The translations under genes were made by a program, and so were the position numbers. The notes beneath the pieces are model-generated. The model was not told the origin of the DNA and searched no databases. It worked only from the letters and a program-made list of their open reading frames with translations. A DNA stretch of 64,000 nt from the NCBI RefSeq assembly GCF_029962835.1, contig NC_080589.1:16327586-16391585 (forward strand), given 5' to 3'. Below, piece after piece: positions 37,356 to 49,994 of the stretch (position 1 is its first letter; the number at the start of each line of letters is the position of its first letter). The stretch comes from Magnolia sinica. Its lineage: Eukaryota > Streptophyta > Magnoliopsida > Magnoliales > Magnoliaceae.

Positions 37356-39405
37356 TGTTCACACCCCAAGTGCAGGGTTGTGATGTAGTAATAAACTCGG
37401 TAAGACCGAGGTCGAATCCACAGGGACTGAAACCTGTACGTTATCTGAAAATAACTAGATCTAGAACAAGGCTAAGATGAAAACTAAACCAATTGTGATT
37501 TGAGGAATAATGGTGAAATATTAATCTAAACTTAAAGAATTCAGAGAAAGGGAACTAGGGATTCAAAGGATCCACTTGTAGAGATCAAGGAGTTCTTATA
37601 CCTGCTTCATGGATATTATACTGAACTTACTTGATATAGTTTTCAAGAGATGAAAGGTATAAGAATTAGGTATGATTCCATCACAAATCCATGCCTAAAA
37701 GACAAGGTAAACAACAGAACTTAGACCAATCCATAACCAACTAAAAGATGTATGAGTGTTAGGAAGGATTCCATCATCCAACCATGTCTATGAGACGATG
37801 GCGAACAACAGGGTTTCCGAACATCAAAATAAAAGGAAAGGAATTATTTAATCCATCACAGATCTACTGTAATTTAAATCACAACAAACCATTAATGACT
37901 AAAAGAATTTCTTAAATCAAAACAAAGTTAATCAGTTTAGTTTAAATCAAACCTGTAGAAGCTCCCATCACGCCACAAGCTTCACCTATTAGCCCTAGCT
38001 AAGAGGTTTAGCCTAACATAATCAGACTAAATCTCAACATAATTCATAGAAAAAAGAAGAAAAATAAAGAAAAAATATATAAAAATTCTAAACACTTCTC
38101 TCTCCGCCTCTCTTTCTCTATCTGACGTCCCCTATTCAAGCACACCCTCTTCTCCACGTTTGGAACTCTTTTTGTAGCTTTTGGAGTGGTGGAAATCGGA
38201 TTTGGGAAGCTATCGCACGCGCAGCGAAAGCCTTTTTGCAGCCAAGTTCGGGGCTTCATAACTCTCGCGTTCCTTTCATTATTTCTGTAAAATCAACGTC
38301 TCTTGGAAGTATTTTGGCTGGCCTACACGATGGACGGTTCAAATCTGCCATATGATTAAAGATGGTGAGCCACAACTGCTTAGAAAATCAGATTTCGCGG
38401 ATGTGCGTAGCCTTTCGCACGTCCAGCACTGGCGTGATCGGTGGGCCCCACAGAGGTGTTTTCAAGGAAATCCACCCCGTCCATTAGATTGCCCTCAAAA
38501 TTTCGATAAGAAACGGATGGTTTTTCATGTCCATTGACTCAGAATCAGAGAGGAAATCATTCAAACATCAATTTGAATGTTGCAGGGCAGTCCACTTATG
38601 GCCTCTGTATCGCGCACGTGTGCTTGCATGGGTCCAAAAGTTCAGCATAGATTTGAAGAATTCATGGCCCTCTACAAGATGGACGGTTTAGATTAGCCAT
38701 ATGTACGTTATGTGGGGCCCACTAGCGTCCGCAAAATGGAGTCGTCCGTCCGTTACGCAGCGCTAATACAGCAATTGCCGTTTTAGGAAGAAGATGCGGG
38801 TCAGCGCCTGCTAACCCGCCTTAGTCAGTTCGGTACACGGCGGAACGTGTGCACATTATGCACATACGCTGTACATACAGGGCCCATTATGATCTTCAAT
38901 CAAAATTCAATCCATTCATTCAATTAGTCCCCCTATTTAAGGCGTTGAGACCAGATTTTAGGCAGTTCCAGATATCAGGTGGGCCCAGAATCAACGGTTT
39001 ATGGGCTGATCTATCAGTTGGGGCACTTCCATATTGATCCGAGGGCTGAAATTTGATATGTACGGTTAATTTATGGCCCTCAGGTCATGTATGAAGTTTT
39101 GAGCCAATCAGATGGCGAGAACTATGTGATCTTGCATTTTTCACCAATTTCAGGCCTCTTTAACGTGAATGGCTTGATTTCCTCAGATCCCTGGCATGTA
39201 AATTCTTCAGTCTTGGTTCTCTGGAGTGTGTCCCTTGCTCCGGTAACTTCGGAGTGTCAAATCCACACTTCTAGCACCCTTTTTCAGTCCATGCTAGTAA
39301 ATACACTCTGCATCACAAACACGATTAAATCGGGCCATTAAACGGTATCATGCTTGTAAATCCATGCAATAACTGGGTCTGATATGCAATATTTGACCCT
39401 CAACA
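37356..39405 (-). repeat. 3' LTR of the Athila-type element
   Basis: 2050 bp. By eye it differs from 46798-48846 at about 6 of the first 165 positions, i.e. less diverged than the Tekay LTR pair. It contains GTGGGGCCCAC words (38714) similar to those in the MITEs of the window. Confidence 0.93.
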
Positions 39406-40778
39406 CAACTCCCAACCAGCATTTTGCTAGTCCCGAGCAAAATATGCAAAAAAAAATAATCTTCAATCTCAGTTCAAAACTTCTTAGTGATTTTTGTAGA
39501 ATAATCCAGATATGAGAATTTCCAGATTCATGAATATTGGATATTACTTTCTCCTAGACTCAAGCGCACGGTAAACTTCATAATCAAGTTCAAAGTATTA
39601 TTCCATTAATTAGAAAAATTCTAATCATTGAGATCTATGAGCGTACAGTGTAATCTCAGCTTATCATCATTAAAATTCACTTCTCTATTTCAGGATATCA
39701 CTGGTAACCAATAAGAAGATTCATGATAACCAAAACTTACCTCACAGATCATCTTTTCATTCCTTCAGCTTTTGATTTTTCCATTAAAAGTAACACCAAG
39801 AAGGGGAATCAAATCCTCACCTACAGGGAGCAAACCTATGATGAAGACTGTACACCCAAAATTTTCACATATCATTCATAGGGAATTAAATCTACACCTA
39901 TAGGGAGCAAACCTATGGTGTAGACCATTCGCCCAATCCTTTCAATTTCTCAGGTTGGTTCCTTTCAAGCTTAGTGAGTACCAAGTAAATCCTTCAATAT
40001 CAAACTGAAACCTTAATGTGAAAGCGAGATGTGACATGTGAGATCATAACTCAATCAATGTTTACAACTTCTAATTTTGGATTAACAATTCAAACTTAAC
40101 TATGAAATCAAACAGATACTGAATCTAAGCATCTTAAATTACCAACATCACGTATCTTGAAATTCCAAGTTCCCTAGATGGCCGTCAAAATCCCTTCGAA
40201 CTCACAAGAAAGTCCAAAAAAATTTTAAAAATTTCACAATTTTTGCTCAAGACCAAGAAAATGCTGATTAGGAACCCTAATCTCCCACCCCCAACCTAAA
40301 ATCTACATTGTCCTCAATGTAAAAGAAATAAGCATGCAATGCACATGGGACAATAAAAATATAAGAGTGATGGAAAGATAGTACCTGGACGAAAGAATCA
40401 AAAGGCTTTCCAAAGATATCTACGTAAGATCGGGTCAACACAAGAGAGAAACCAACAGAAGTAAAATAAAAATAACAAAAATGAAATGCTACCTACACCA
40501 CTTTCACAGGTACTCTCGATTGCATTTAGCGTATGCAACAAGCCTTTAAACCCCTAGGTTACCCCTAGTGGACGAGTTGTAGTCTCGTGAGGGTTTGCAG
40601 CAATGTTACCCACAAACATTGAACTAACTAACTAGGAAAATGAAACAGAAAGAAAAGTTGGGTTGGCTCCCAGGAGCACTAAGTTTACAATCTATCCTCA
40701 AACAGAATAAAGGAAACTATCCTATTCCTATGAAAACAAGAAACCTACCTATACCTCCATCAGACTAGGAGATCAATC
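39406..40778 (-). other. Athila 3' non-coding region between pol and 3' LTR
   Basis: AT-rich, stop-filled in all frames. Short repeated phrases occur (cacctacagggagcaaacct and cacctatagggagcaaacct at about 39820 and 39893). A weak polypurine tract, GGTTGGGAGTTG on minus, abuts the LTR at 39406-39420. No envelope-like frame is visible. Confidence 0.7.
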
Positions 40779-43700
40779 CTAGTAAACAGGATCAGTCAGA
40801 GGTATGGACATGTCCTCTGAATCAAATTTCTCGACAAATGACTTTAAGCGATGTCCATTTACTTTAAACTCCTTACCATTGTCAGGATCTCTTATCTCAA
40901 TGGCCCCATGAGAATACGCAGTGACCACAATGTAAGGGCCAGTCCAACGAGATCGAAGCTTACCTGAAAAGAGATGTAACCGAGAATTATATAAAAGGAC
41001 TTTCTGACCAGGTGTGAATGATTTCCGTAGAATATGTTGGTCATGAAACGCCTTTATCCTGTCCTTGTAAATTCTCGAGTTCTCATAAGCGTCGTTCCGG
41101 ATTTCTTCGAGTTCATTTAACTGAAGTTTGTGTAGCGAGCCAGCGTTGTCCAAATTGAAATTCAAACTTTTGATCGCCCAGTAGGCTCTATGTTCCAACT
41201 CCATAGGCAAGTGGCAAGCTTTCCCATACACAAGTCTAAAGGGAGACATTCCAATAGGGGTTTTAAAAGCAGTACAGTACGCCCATAAGGCATCGGTCAA
41301 TCGAATTGACCAATCCTTACGGTCAGGGTTAACCATTTTTTTCAAAATGTGTTTGATCTCCCTATTGGAAATCTCAACTTGCCCGCTTGTCTGTGGGTGG
41401 TATGGGGTGCTCACCTTATGAGAGATACCGTATTTCTTCATTAAACTCTCAAATGGTCTATTACAAAAGTGTGAGCCCCCATCACTAATGATAGCTCGAG
41501 GCGTTCCAAATCAGGAAAGGATGTTTTCTTTCAGGAATTTAATGACCGTGCGATGGTCATTAGTTCGACACGGAATCGCTTCGACCCATTTAGTGACATA
41601 GTCTACGGCAAGCAAAATATATAAATTCCCAAAAGATTGGGGGAATGGCCCTATGAAATCGATGCCCCAGCAATCAAATGCCTCTATGATAAGAATGGGA
41701 TTCAAGGGCATCATATTTCGACGGGATAATGCTCCTAATTTCTGACAACGCTCATAAGCTCTACAGAACTCATAAGTGTCCCTGAACATAGTGGGCCAAT
41801 AGAAGCCACACTGCAGAATTTTTGCCGTGGTCTTTTTTGCAAAAAAGTGACCACCACAGGCCTGTGAGTGAAAGAAGAAGATGACACTCTGATGCTCATC
41901 ATCTGGCACACATCTCCTCAAGACTTGGTCTGGGCAATATTTAAACAAGTATGGATCATCCCAGAAGAAGTTGCGCACCTTGGTGAAAAATTTCTTCTTA
42001 TCTTGCGCAGTCCAATGTGTCGGTATGGAACCTGTGGCAAGATAATTAGCGATATCAGCGAACCAAGGCGAATGGGAGACTCTAAACAACTGTTCGTCAG
42101 GGAACATGTCATTAATCTGCGTCGTCTCAAAGGAATCAGAGGGATTAAGGAGAGAAAGATGGTCAGCCACTACGTTCTCTACTCCTTTTTTATCTTTTAT
42201 CTCTAGGTCAAATTTCTGGAGTAGGAGGATCCATCGTATCAGGCGGGGCTTAGCATCATTCTTAGGCAGAAGATACTTAAGCGCTGCGTGATCAGTGTAA
42301 ATAATGATCTTGGATCCAATCAAGTAGGACCTAAATTTGTCCAAGGCGAACACTACGGCTAAGAGTTCCTTTTCCGTAGTCGAGTAGTTTACTTGGGCAG
42401 GATTTAGAGTCTTACTTGCGTAATGAATAACGTAGGGTTTCTTATCTTTTCTCTGGCCTAGAACTGCCCCAAGAGCATAATCAGACGCGTCGCACATAAG
42501 TTCAAAAGGAATGCTCCAGTCAGGTGGCTGTATGATGGGTGCACTAGTCAATATGCCCTTAAGCTTAGTGAAAGCCTCCTGACATGGTTCAGTCCACTCG
42601 TATGGTGCATCCTTTTGAAGTAGATTACATAGAGGATAAGAGATGAGACTAAAGTCCTTTATGAATCTTCTGTAAAACCCAGTGTGTCCTAAGAAGGATC
42701 GCACGTCCCTTATGTTCTTGGGTGGAGGTAGGTTAGAGATAAGATTGATCTTTGCCTTATCCACCTCGATTCCTTTGGATGAAATAATGTGTCCAAGGAC
42801 ATATCCCTTCTGAACCATGAAATGGCACTTCTCCCAATTAAGTACCAAGTTCTTTTCTTCACATCTTTTCAGCACACATTTAAGACTTTCCAAGCACTCG
42901 CTGAAAGATGGACCGAAGACAGAGAAATCGTCCATGAAGACCTCTAAATATTGCCCCACCATGTCAGAAAATATGCTCATCATACATCGCTGGAAGGTGG
43001 CAGGAGCATTACATAGTCCAAACGGCATCCTTCAGTAAGCAAAGGTGCTGTAGGGACATGTAAACGTAGTCTTTTCTTGATCTTCAGGGGCGATCTCTAT
43101 CTGGTTGTAGCCCGAATACCCGTCAAGGAAACTGTAATAGGAATGACCAGCTAACCTTTTCAAGATCTGATCAATGAAGGGCAAAGGAAAGTGGTCTTTT
43201 CTCATGACGGTATTTAATTTTCTGTTATTGTCATTGGCTACGATGGTGATCCCGGACTTCTTAGGAACCACCTGAGTTGGACTCACCCATTGACTATCAG
43301 ATATAGGGTATATGATACCCACATCCAATAGTTTAAGAACCTCGGCCTTAACCACTTCCTTCATGTTTAGATTTAGTCTACGTTGTGGTTGCCGAGCGGT
43401 CTTCGCATTATCCTCAAGATATATGCGGTGAGTACAAGTCGAGGGGTCGATTCCCTTGAGGTCCGCGATTGTCCATCCAAGGGCTCCCTTATGCTCCAGG
43501 AGAGTAGATATGAGCATACTCTCTTGTTCTTTCTCAAGGTGGGCAGAAATCACCACCGGGTATGTCTCATCTTGACCTAAGTATGCATATTTTAAATCAG
43601 AGGGCAAAGGTTTTAGGTCAAGCTTCGGTGGCTTAAGGTTAGACGATTGAGGCACTTCATCAGTTTGGGGTAACTCTTCAAATTGTGGCCTCCACCGGTT

Positions 43701-44335
43701 AACTTCAAGTACCGGTACCGCATCAAGCATGGCCACGTCTCCCTAATTATGTCATCATCAAACTCATGGGAGTGGGCCAGGCACGTCTCTAGAGGATCAG
43801 AGGATAAGGTAAGGGGTGTCCTGTCATCCACAAAAGTATCGATCATGTTAATATCGTAGATATCGTCATCTTCCCCTATCCGTCTGGCTGTGTTGAAAAA
43901 GATATTCATTTCTAATGTCATATTCCCGAAAGACATACTCATGACACCATTCCTGCAATTGATAATTGCGTTTGAAGTGGCAAGGAATGGGCGACCAAGA
44001 ATGACAGGAATCTGAGTGCTTGTGTTACCGATGGGTTCGGTATCCAGGATGATGAAATCAACTGGGTAGTAAAATGATCAAACTGGACCAACACATCCTC
44101 AATTATCCCTCTTGGTATACGAACAGAGCAATCAGCAAGTTGTAGTGTGGTTAAGGTGGGTTTTAATTCACCTAAGCCCAACTGTTTATATACCGAGTAG
44201 GGGATAAGATTAACGCTCGCTCCTAAGTCAAGAAGTGCGTGATCAATTCGATAGTCCCCAATTACACATGATATGGTTGGGCTACCGGGGTCTTTGAATT
44301 TTTGCGGCACATCTTGCTTTAGGATGGCACTCACT
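40779..44335 (-). pseudogene. Athila pol: protease, reverse transcriptase, RNase H, integrase
   Basis: Minus-strand order: a retropepsin with DLGASVNLIP near 44230; RT with DHFPLPFIDQ and the catalytic FMDD at 42927-42938; RNase H with [13 protein letters not shown] near 42490; and integrase with [18 protein letters not shown] and the Glu in [12 protein letters not shown], ending at the stop at 40779. Damage includes frameshifts near 44070 and 43750, TGA at 43029 (FAY*RMPFG) and at 41511 (ILS*FGTP), and an apparent in-frame loss of ~17 residues near 43222 just before RKLN, where the family normally has a conserved Cys-Ile-Asp-Tyr. One zinc-finger Cys of integrase is Tyr near 41754. Both TGA codons fit CGA-to-TGA change. 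Confidence 0.9.
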
Positions 44336-44862
44336 TTCTCAGTCAGGAAGATTTTCTTTTGAATATTTTACCGTCTTTTGGTCGTACATAAGTCTTTCAG
44401 GAATTTGGCATATGAAGGTATTTGTTTTACGGCATCAAGTAGTAGAATGTTGACCTTCACTTGTTTCAACACCTCTAGAATATCCTGAGAGTTAGAGAGT
44501 GATTTTGGTGCAACCAACTGTTGGGGAAATGGAGCAACCGGCTTTCCTTGAGGTTCTGGTTCTAACTCTGGTGGGGCATGGCTAGATCCATCTTCTTTAT
44601 CCACTTCTGGGTCCTTAGGCTTTTCAGCCCTAACCGGAATGATTTTGTCAATGATGTTTCCACTCCTAAGAGTGGTGATGGATTTAGCTTGCTCCATCTG
44701 ATTTGAAGAGCTTGGGTCACTAACTTCATATTGCGGTTTAGGATTGGGAAGAGGTTGAGCTGGGAAGTTCCCCTTGTTCCCAATCGTATTTTCAGCCTTA
44801 AGTCCTTGTATTGCTTTTGTTAGGTCTTGGAAGGCCTGTAGCATACCCTGATTGAAAAGCTC

Positions 44863-46143
44863 TTACTTTTGAAAATGTTTCAGAACCGAATCCTCTTGAG
44901 GTTTCTCTTGAGTTGGATTTTGATTTAGGTAACCTTGAGGTGTAGCGGTTTGTCCATTCCTCCAACTGAAGTTGGGATGATTTCTCCAGCCAGGATTGTA
45001 TGTGTTAGAGGTAGGCCCACTGAAAGGTCTTTGGTAATTGCTTACAGCATTGGATTGCTCATTTAATACCTCTTGAAAGGCAGAGATAGTTGGACAGTTT
45101 TCAGTAGTATGAATGTTGCAACCACAGATGCTACAAACAATTTCCTTAGCCTTATCCTTCTTAAATTCCATGGCCTCGAGTTTCCTAGTGAGATTAGCTA
45201 CCTTAGCATTAATATTATCGTCTTCTCTCAGGAGATATATTCCACCCCTTTCCTTGGAATGAGTCGGCCTAGACGTAGTACTAGGTCTAGGGGAGATGTC
45301 CCATGTTTGTGTGTTCTCAGCAAGTTTATCAAAGTAATCCCACACTTCATCGACTCCTTTATTCATAAACTCCCCATTACATATCGTCTCGACTAATTGG
45401 CGCATGGGAGATGTCAGTCCATCATAGAAAAAGTTCGTGATGCGCCACGTTTCAAAACCAAGTTGTGGGCATGAACTGACAAGATCCTTGAACCGCTCCC
45501 AACATTGGAAGAATGTTTCATCTTCCCTTTGGGCGAAGTTCATGATCGACTTTCTTAGGGTGTTCGTCTTATGGTATGGGAAAAACTTCTTAATGAACTC
45601 CCTTGTCATGTCATTCCATCTGCCAATTGATCGAGGACGTAGTGAATGTAACCACGTCTTGACTTTCTCTTTCAAAGAAAAGGAAAAGAGTTTCAACCTG
45701 ACCGTGTCATCAGACACGTTAGGAAAGTATAAGGTAGCTATGATCTCGTCAAATTCTTTTAAATGTAAGTAAGGATTCTCTGACTCAAGCCCATGAAATT
45801 TAGGGAGGAGTTGGATCACCCCTGGCTTGATATCCATGTGTCCTGAATTCTCAAGAAAAACCATGCATGAGGGCGTACTCACCCCCGCCGGTTATAAGTA
45901 ATCTCGTAAGGTACGAGGCGGGGGTGCTTGATGCACCTCATTCTCATCCTGGAGATCTTCTACCCTAGGTTGGGGTAGAAGAGGTTGATTTCCAGCCATA
46001 TCCTCAATTAACTCAGGGGATTTCGAGCGGTGTCTAGTCTTACGATGGACAGTTAACCCCTCAACTAATCCTCCTTCAGTCAAGAGACGTCGAGTGTTGT
46101 CACGAGCCCACTTGGGCATGAAACACTCGCAGCCCTCAATCAA
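44863..46143 (-). pseudogene. Athila gag
   Basis: Gag forms the particle. The minus-strand frame runs from about 46143 with a stop at 45892 (RTLRDYL*, where CAA-to-TAA is likely), then LLPKFHGLESENPYLHLKEF, a retrotransposon gag domain with WLHSLRPRSIGRWNDM, and a zinc knuckle CSICGCNIHTTENC (CX2CX4HX4C) near 45120. A further stop at 44863 separates a linker (to 44368) that carries a Pro/Glu-rich stretch and leads in the same frame into the protease. Confidence 0.88.
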
Positions 46144-46797
46144 ATTCTAAACCTAATCCTAAGAAGGGAAATAAAAATCTAAAAAGAGAAAGAGGGTTGG
46201 AAGGAAGTTACCAAATTGAAGTCCCTAAATTGAAACCTGCAAAATAGAACAAAACAAGTTAGTTTCTAAGAATAGCAAACCTATAAAATTCCTAAGAAGA
46301 GAAACATAGAAATAAAAAGAAACAAGGAAGAATTCCTAAATTAGAAAGTAGAATTTTAGAAAGAGCGTACCGAATTAGAAATTTCTAATAAGCCTACAAA
46401 ACAGGAAAGTTAGTTTCTGAACAGAAAGTTTTAAAATAGAAAATTTCTAAAAATAAAATAGGAAACAAAATTAGATTCTAAAAGAGTTAGAATTAGAAAC
46501 TTACTAAAAAGGAATCCTAATCTAGAAATAGTAAGGAAGAGAGAAATTACCAATTTAGAAACCTATCTCAGAATCCTACAAAATAAGAAAGTTGGGTTAG
46601 TTTCTAAAAAAAGGAAAACTATCTAAAAATAGAAAGTTATTTAAATAGAAAATTTCTAAAAATTAAAGAAAAACCTGGAATTAGAAAATTCTAAAATAAA
46701 TCCTAAAAATCAGAAAAGTCCTAATCTTAAACTAATCCTAAAACCAGTTATCTTCAGGAAACGTAGCCGTCAATCCCCGACAACGGCGCCAAAAACT
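46144..46797 (-). other. Athila leader between 5' LTR and gag, with primer site
   Basis: A/T-rich leader with many imperfect repeats of 'aaattagaa' and 'ctaaaaataga'. The primer-binding site, next to the LTR at 46776-46793, is the TGGCGCCGTTG motif (minus) used by this group. Confidence 0.85.
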
Positions 46798-48846
46798 TGT
46801 TCACACCCCAAGTGCAGGGTTGTGATGTAGTAATAAACTCGGTAAGACTGAGGTCGAATCCACAGGGACTGAAACCTGTACGTTATCTAAAAATAACCAG
46901 ATCTAGAACTAGGCTAAGATGAAATCTAAACCAATTGTGATTTGAGAAATAATGGTGAAATATTAATCTAAACTTAAAGAATTCAGAGAAAGGGAACTAG
47001 GGATTCAGAGGATCTACTTGTAGAGATCAGGGAGTTCTTATGCCTGCTTCATGGATATTATACTGAACTTACTTGATATAGTTTTCAAAAGATGAAAGGT
47101 ATAAGAATTAGGTATGATTCCATCACAAATCCATGCCTAAGAGACAAGGTAAACAACAGAACTTAGACCAATCCATAACCAACTAAAAGATGTATGAGTG
47201 TTAGGAAGGATTTCATCATCCAACCATGTCTATGAGACGATGGCGAACAACAGGGTTTCCGAACATCAAAATAAAAGAAAAGGAATTATTCAAGCCATCA
47301 CAGATCTACTGTAATTTAAATCACAACAAACCATTAATAACTAAAAGAATTTCTTAAATCAAAACAGAGTCAATCAGTTCAGTTTAAATCAAACCTGTAA
47401 AAGCTCCCATCACGCCACAAGCTTCACCTCTTAGCCCTAGCTAAGAGGTTTAGCCTAACATAATCAGACTAAATCTCAACATAATTCATAGGAAAAAGAA
47501 GAAAAATAAAGAAAAAATATATAAAAATTCCAAACACTTCTCTCTCCGCCTCTCTTTCTCTATCTGACGTCCCCTGTTCAAGCACACCCTCTTCTCCACG
47601 TTTAGAACTCTTTTTGTAGCTTTTGGAGTGGTGGAAATCGGATTTGGGAAGCTATCGCACGCGCAGCGAAAACCTTTTCGCAGCCAAGTTCAGGGCTTCA
47701 TAACTCTCGCGTTACTTGCATTATTTCTGTAAAATCAACGTCTCTTGGAAGTATTTTGGCTGGCCTACACGATGGACGGTTCAGATCTGCCATATGATCA
47801 AAGATGGTGGGCCACAACTGCCTGAAAAATCAGATTTTGGGGACATGCGTAGCCTTTCGCACGTTCGGCGCTGGCCTGATCGGTGGGCCCCACAGAGGTG
47901 TTTTCAAGGAAATCCACCCCGTCCATTAGATTGCCCTCGAAATTTTGGTAAAAAACAGATGGTTTTTCATGTCCATTGACTCAGAATCAGAGAAAAAATC
48001 ATTCAAACATCAATTTGAACGTTGCAGGGCAGTCCACTTATGGCCTCTGTATCGCGCACATGTGCTTGCATGGGTCCAAAAGTTCAGCATAGGTTTGAAG
48101 AATTCATGGCCCTCTACAAGATGGACGATTTAGATTAGTCATATGTACGTTATGTGGGGCCCACTGGCGTCCGTAAAACGGAGCCGTCCGTCCGTTACGC
48201 AGCGCCAATACGGTAATTGCCGTTTTAGGAAGAAGATGTGGGTCAGCGCCTGCTGACCCGCCTTAGTCAGTTCGGTACACGGCGGAACGTGTGCACATTA
48301 TGCACATACGCTGTACATACGGGCCCATTATGATCTTCAATCAAAATCCAATCCATTCATTCAATTAGTCCCCCTATTTAAGGCGTTGAGACCAGATTTT
48401 AGGTAGCTCCAGATATCAGGCGGGCCGAGAATCAACGGTTTATGGGCTGATCTGTCAGTTGGGGCACTTCCATAGTGATCTGAGGGCTGAAATTTGATAT
48501 GTACGGTTAATTTATGGCCCTCAGGCCATGTATGAAGTTTTGAGCCAATCAGATGGCGAGAACTATGTGATCTTGCATTTTTCACCAATTTCGGGCCTCT
48601 TTAACGTGAATGGCTTGATTTCCTCGGATCCCTGGCATGAAAATTCTTTAGTCTTGGTTCTCTGGAGTGCTTCCCTTACTCTGGTAACTTCGAAGTGTCA
48701 AATCCACACTTCTAGCACCCTTTTTCAGTCCATGCTAGTAAATACACTCTGCATCACAAACACGATTAAATTAGGCCATTAAACGGCATCATGCTTGTAA
48801 ATCCATGCAATAACTGGGTCTGATATGCAATATTTGACCCTCAACA
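46798..48846 (-). repeat. 5' LTR of the Athila-type element
   Basis: 2049 bp, partner of 37356-39405. Ends TGTTCAC and CTCAACA on plus, directly followed by the duplicated target GCCCC. Confidence 0.93.
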
Positions 48847-49994
48847 GCCCCTTCCTCGTCTTCGATAGCTCTGAGATGAAATCCATAGAGATGAAGTCCC
48901 ACTTCCATTCAGCAATGGGCATGGGCTGAAGCAGTCCAGGAGGTCGGCGATGTTCGGCCTTGACCTGCTGGCACGTAAGACAATGGGACACGTAATCTGC
49001 TATGTGGACCTTCATGTTATCTCATCAGTACCACCTCTTCATGTCGCGATACATTTTCGTACTTCCAGGTTGCATCGCCATCTTCGAATTATGCGCAACC
49101 TCAAGAACTTTCAGCCTCAAGTCGGGAAGGTTTGGGACGCATAGGCGGCCACGGTAAGGTAAGCCCCCATCCATACCAACTCTCCACTCGACGTCCTCAT
49201 TGTCGCTAGCCTGCTCTCAAAGCCCAGATAATCGTCCATCGCCCTTTTGGGCCTCGATGATCCTATCATCAATAAGTAGCTGCACATGAACATGTGCGAC
49301 CCTCTCGAACAGCTCCTTCACGGTGAGCTTCTGCTCGAAGTCTCGTACGAACTCTACTATACCCCATTCTTCCACCATTAGCGGAGCCGCAAACGCTATG
49401 GTCTTCTTGCGGCTCAACGCGTCAGCCACAAGGTTGGCCTTACTAGGATGGTAAGAAACCTCGAACTTGAAGTCCTTCAAGGTTTTCATCCATCGTCGCT
49501 GCCTCATATTCAGGTCCCACTGAGTGAATATGTATATGAGGCTCTTGTGGTCGCAAAAGAGCTCAAACTCCTCTCCGTAGAGGTAATGTCTTTAGATCTT
49601 CAAGGTAAAAAATGACGGCAGCTAACTCCAAGTCATGCGTAGGGTAGTTTTTCTCATGTTTCCTCAACTGTCGCGATAGGTAGGCAATAACCATGTCCTT
49701 ATGCATCAAAACACCGCCCAAACCGGCGCGAGACGCGTCCGTGTATATCGTATACTTGACCCCTTGCTCTGACAATACTAACATAGGGGCGGACGTCAAC
49801 TTGTCTTTCAACTCCTGAATAGCTGCCCCGCCTTTTCATTCCAGGTGAACTTAAGATCTTTCCAAGTCAACTGAGACAACGGTCTGGCTATCTTGGAGAA
49901 GTCCCGAATGAATCATCGATAATAACCTACCAGCCCAAGAAAACTCCTCACTAGCCATCTCATCCTCACTCTCATCGAGTCGGGTTTGCCGCTG
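48847..49994 (-). pseudogene. Tekay pol 5' part: end of RT, RNase H, integrase zinc finger
   Basis: Minus strand: starts abruptly at the end of the reverse transcriptase (VRSFLGLVGYYR near 49920) with the catalytic RT part absent. RNase H follows ([16 protein letters not shown] near 49730; [16 protein letters not shown] near 49420), then the integrase HHCC region (DYVSHCLTCQQVKAEHRRP near 48960) and WDFISMDFI. It stops at 48847 and continues at 37355. Several frameshifts (near 49815 and 49530) and stops. The abrupt start abuts the end of the ORF at 49995. Confidence 0.85.

Larger units (their letters stand above)
37356..48846 (-). mobile_element. Athila/Tat-type gypsy retrotransposon (minus), inserted in the Tekay integrase
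   Basis: The element is 11,491 bp, with LTRs at 37356-39405 and 46798-48846 (TGTTCACACCCC...CAACA on plus) and an exact 5-bp duplication GCCCC (37351-37355 and 48847-48851). The primer site next to the 5' LTR (46776-46793) reads TTTGGCGCCGTTGTCGGGG on minus, the signature of Athila/Tat elements. gag (44863-46143) and pol (40779-44335) follow in the normal order. There is about 1.4 kb of non-coding sequence between pol and the 3' LTR, with no envelope-like ORF that I can see. Several stops make the copy non-autonomous. Confidence 0.93.

Noticed and set aside
39406-40778. Envelope-like ORF in the Athila element
   Set aside because: No frame longer than chance is present between pol and the 3' LTR.
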